Assembly: GCA_002331625.1 (NCBI GenBank)
Contig: DCZN01000026.1
Coordinates: 1 to 7,668, forward strand
DNA from: Nitrospira sp. UBA2083
Lineage (GTDB): Bacteria > Nitrospirota > Nitrospiria > Nitrospirales > Nitrospiraceae
Length of the DNA: 7,668 bases
Reading direction: 5' to 3'
Position numbers and translations under genes: made by a program. The notes under the pieces were generated by a model. It searched no databases, had not been told where the DNA came from, and saw only the letters and a program-made list of their open reading frames with translations. The first letter of the stretch is position 1. Each line of letters starts with the position of its first letter. Positions 7,400 to 7,668 of the stretch are shown here, piece by piece.

Positions 7400-7429
7400 T
7401 CGACGATATTGCCCCAAGCTCTGTATACT
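7400..7429 (+). promoter_or_regulatory. Putative promoter of the rightmost plus-strand gene
   Basis: TATACT at 7424-7429 is a 5/6 match to the -10 consensus. TCGACG at 7400-7405 is a weak 4/6 match to TTGACA at 18-nt spacing. Transcription would begin near 7436, about 35 nt before the ATG at 7471. The segment between the two divergent starts (7313-7470) must also hold the selO promoter, but I see no good minus-strand match there. Confidence 0.4.
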
Positions 7430-7470
7430 ACGCCGCCCGGCCCTGAGTCCCTGCCTCGAGGGAAACAGCC

Positions 7471-7668
7471 ATGAAACACCGGACCATGCGTGGCACTCAC
7501 TCAAAGAAACCTGCTTCCGCGATACCGCCCGTTGCCGCCGCAGAGGTACTGGCTTGGGTCAGCGACTGTCTGGAAGGCGGGCTCTGTTTGATCGCCAAGG
7601 GGATTCTGGTATTTGAGAACGCCCACTTTGGCGAATTAGTTGAAGCGCCGGCCCCCATGCCCGACCTT
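7471..7668 (+). CDS. N-terminal part of a possible PAS-domain protein (cut by window edge)
   Basis: An open frame of 66 codons runs from the ATG at 7471 to the window edge without a stop. It starts MKHRTMRGTHSKKPAS, a basic and probably flexible head, and continues EVLAWVSDCLEGGLCLIAK and GILVFENAHFGELVEAP. The second part has the typical start of a PAS sensory domain: an amphipathic helix, a turn 'LxxGLxLI', then 'GILVFxNAxFxEL', corresponding to the first two strands and the helix with the conserved Asn. PAS proteins bind cofactors or ligands and usually feed a histidine kinase, diguanylate cyclase or regulator domain; which one lies beyond the window. A possible ribosome binding site, GAGGG, lies at 7459-7463, 7 nt before the ATG; an alternative ATG is at codon 6 (7486). 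The gene is divergent from selO. The existence of the gene is fairly likely; the PAS call is tentative. Confidence 0.55.
   Translation, partial: MKHRTMRGTHSKKPASAIPPVAAAEVLAWVSDCLEGGLCLIAKGILVFENAHFGELVEAPAPMPDL

Overview
The window is about 57% GC by eye and carries six protein-coding genes plus a right-edge partial gene, packed mostly on the minus strand. The protein set (EttA-type ABC-F factor, cysteine-form SelO, compact hydrolase operon, large uncharacterised membrane protein, possible PAS-domain protein) and the composition fit an environmental Gram-negative bacterium. Nitrospirota (Nitrospira-like) is my best guess, but that rests on general impression and not on a marker gene.

Layout from left to right. 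Positions 1-560 (minus) hold the N-terminal third of ettA, running off the left edge, with its own likely promoter and ribosome binding site. Positions 805-5701 (minus) hold a tight four-gene unit. In transcription order it encodes a 1084-residue membrane protein with a large extracytoplasmic, periplasmic-binding-protein-like region, then a carboxylesterase/acyl-protein-thioesterase-type hydrolase (9-nt gap), then an ABHD10-like alpha/beta hydrolase (ATGA, 4-nt overlap), then a 55-residue cysteine-rich small protein (TGATG, 1-nt overlap). Positions 5837-7312 (minus) hold selO, a protein adenylyltransferase with the conserved C-terminal Cys-Ser-Ser. Positions 7471-7668 (plus) hold the start of a divergently transcribed gene whose visible part resembles the beginning of a PAS domain; it runs off the right edge.

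The most interesting part is the four-gene unit. The spacing and overlaps predict co-transcription and translational coupling, and so a shared process. The membrane protein looks like a solute or stress sensor, or a transport-linked protein, with a ligand-binding-like ectodomain and a seven-helix C-terminal membrane domain. The two hydrolases are complete, with intact catalytic triads, and are predicted cytoplasmic. What the unit does is unknown to me. No mobile elements, CRISPR arrays, rRNA or tRNA genes were found.
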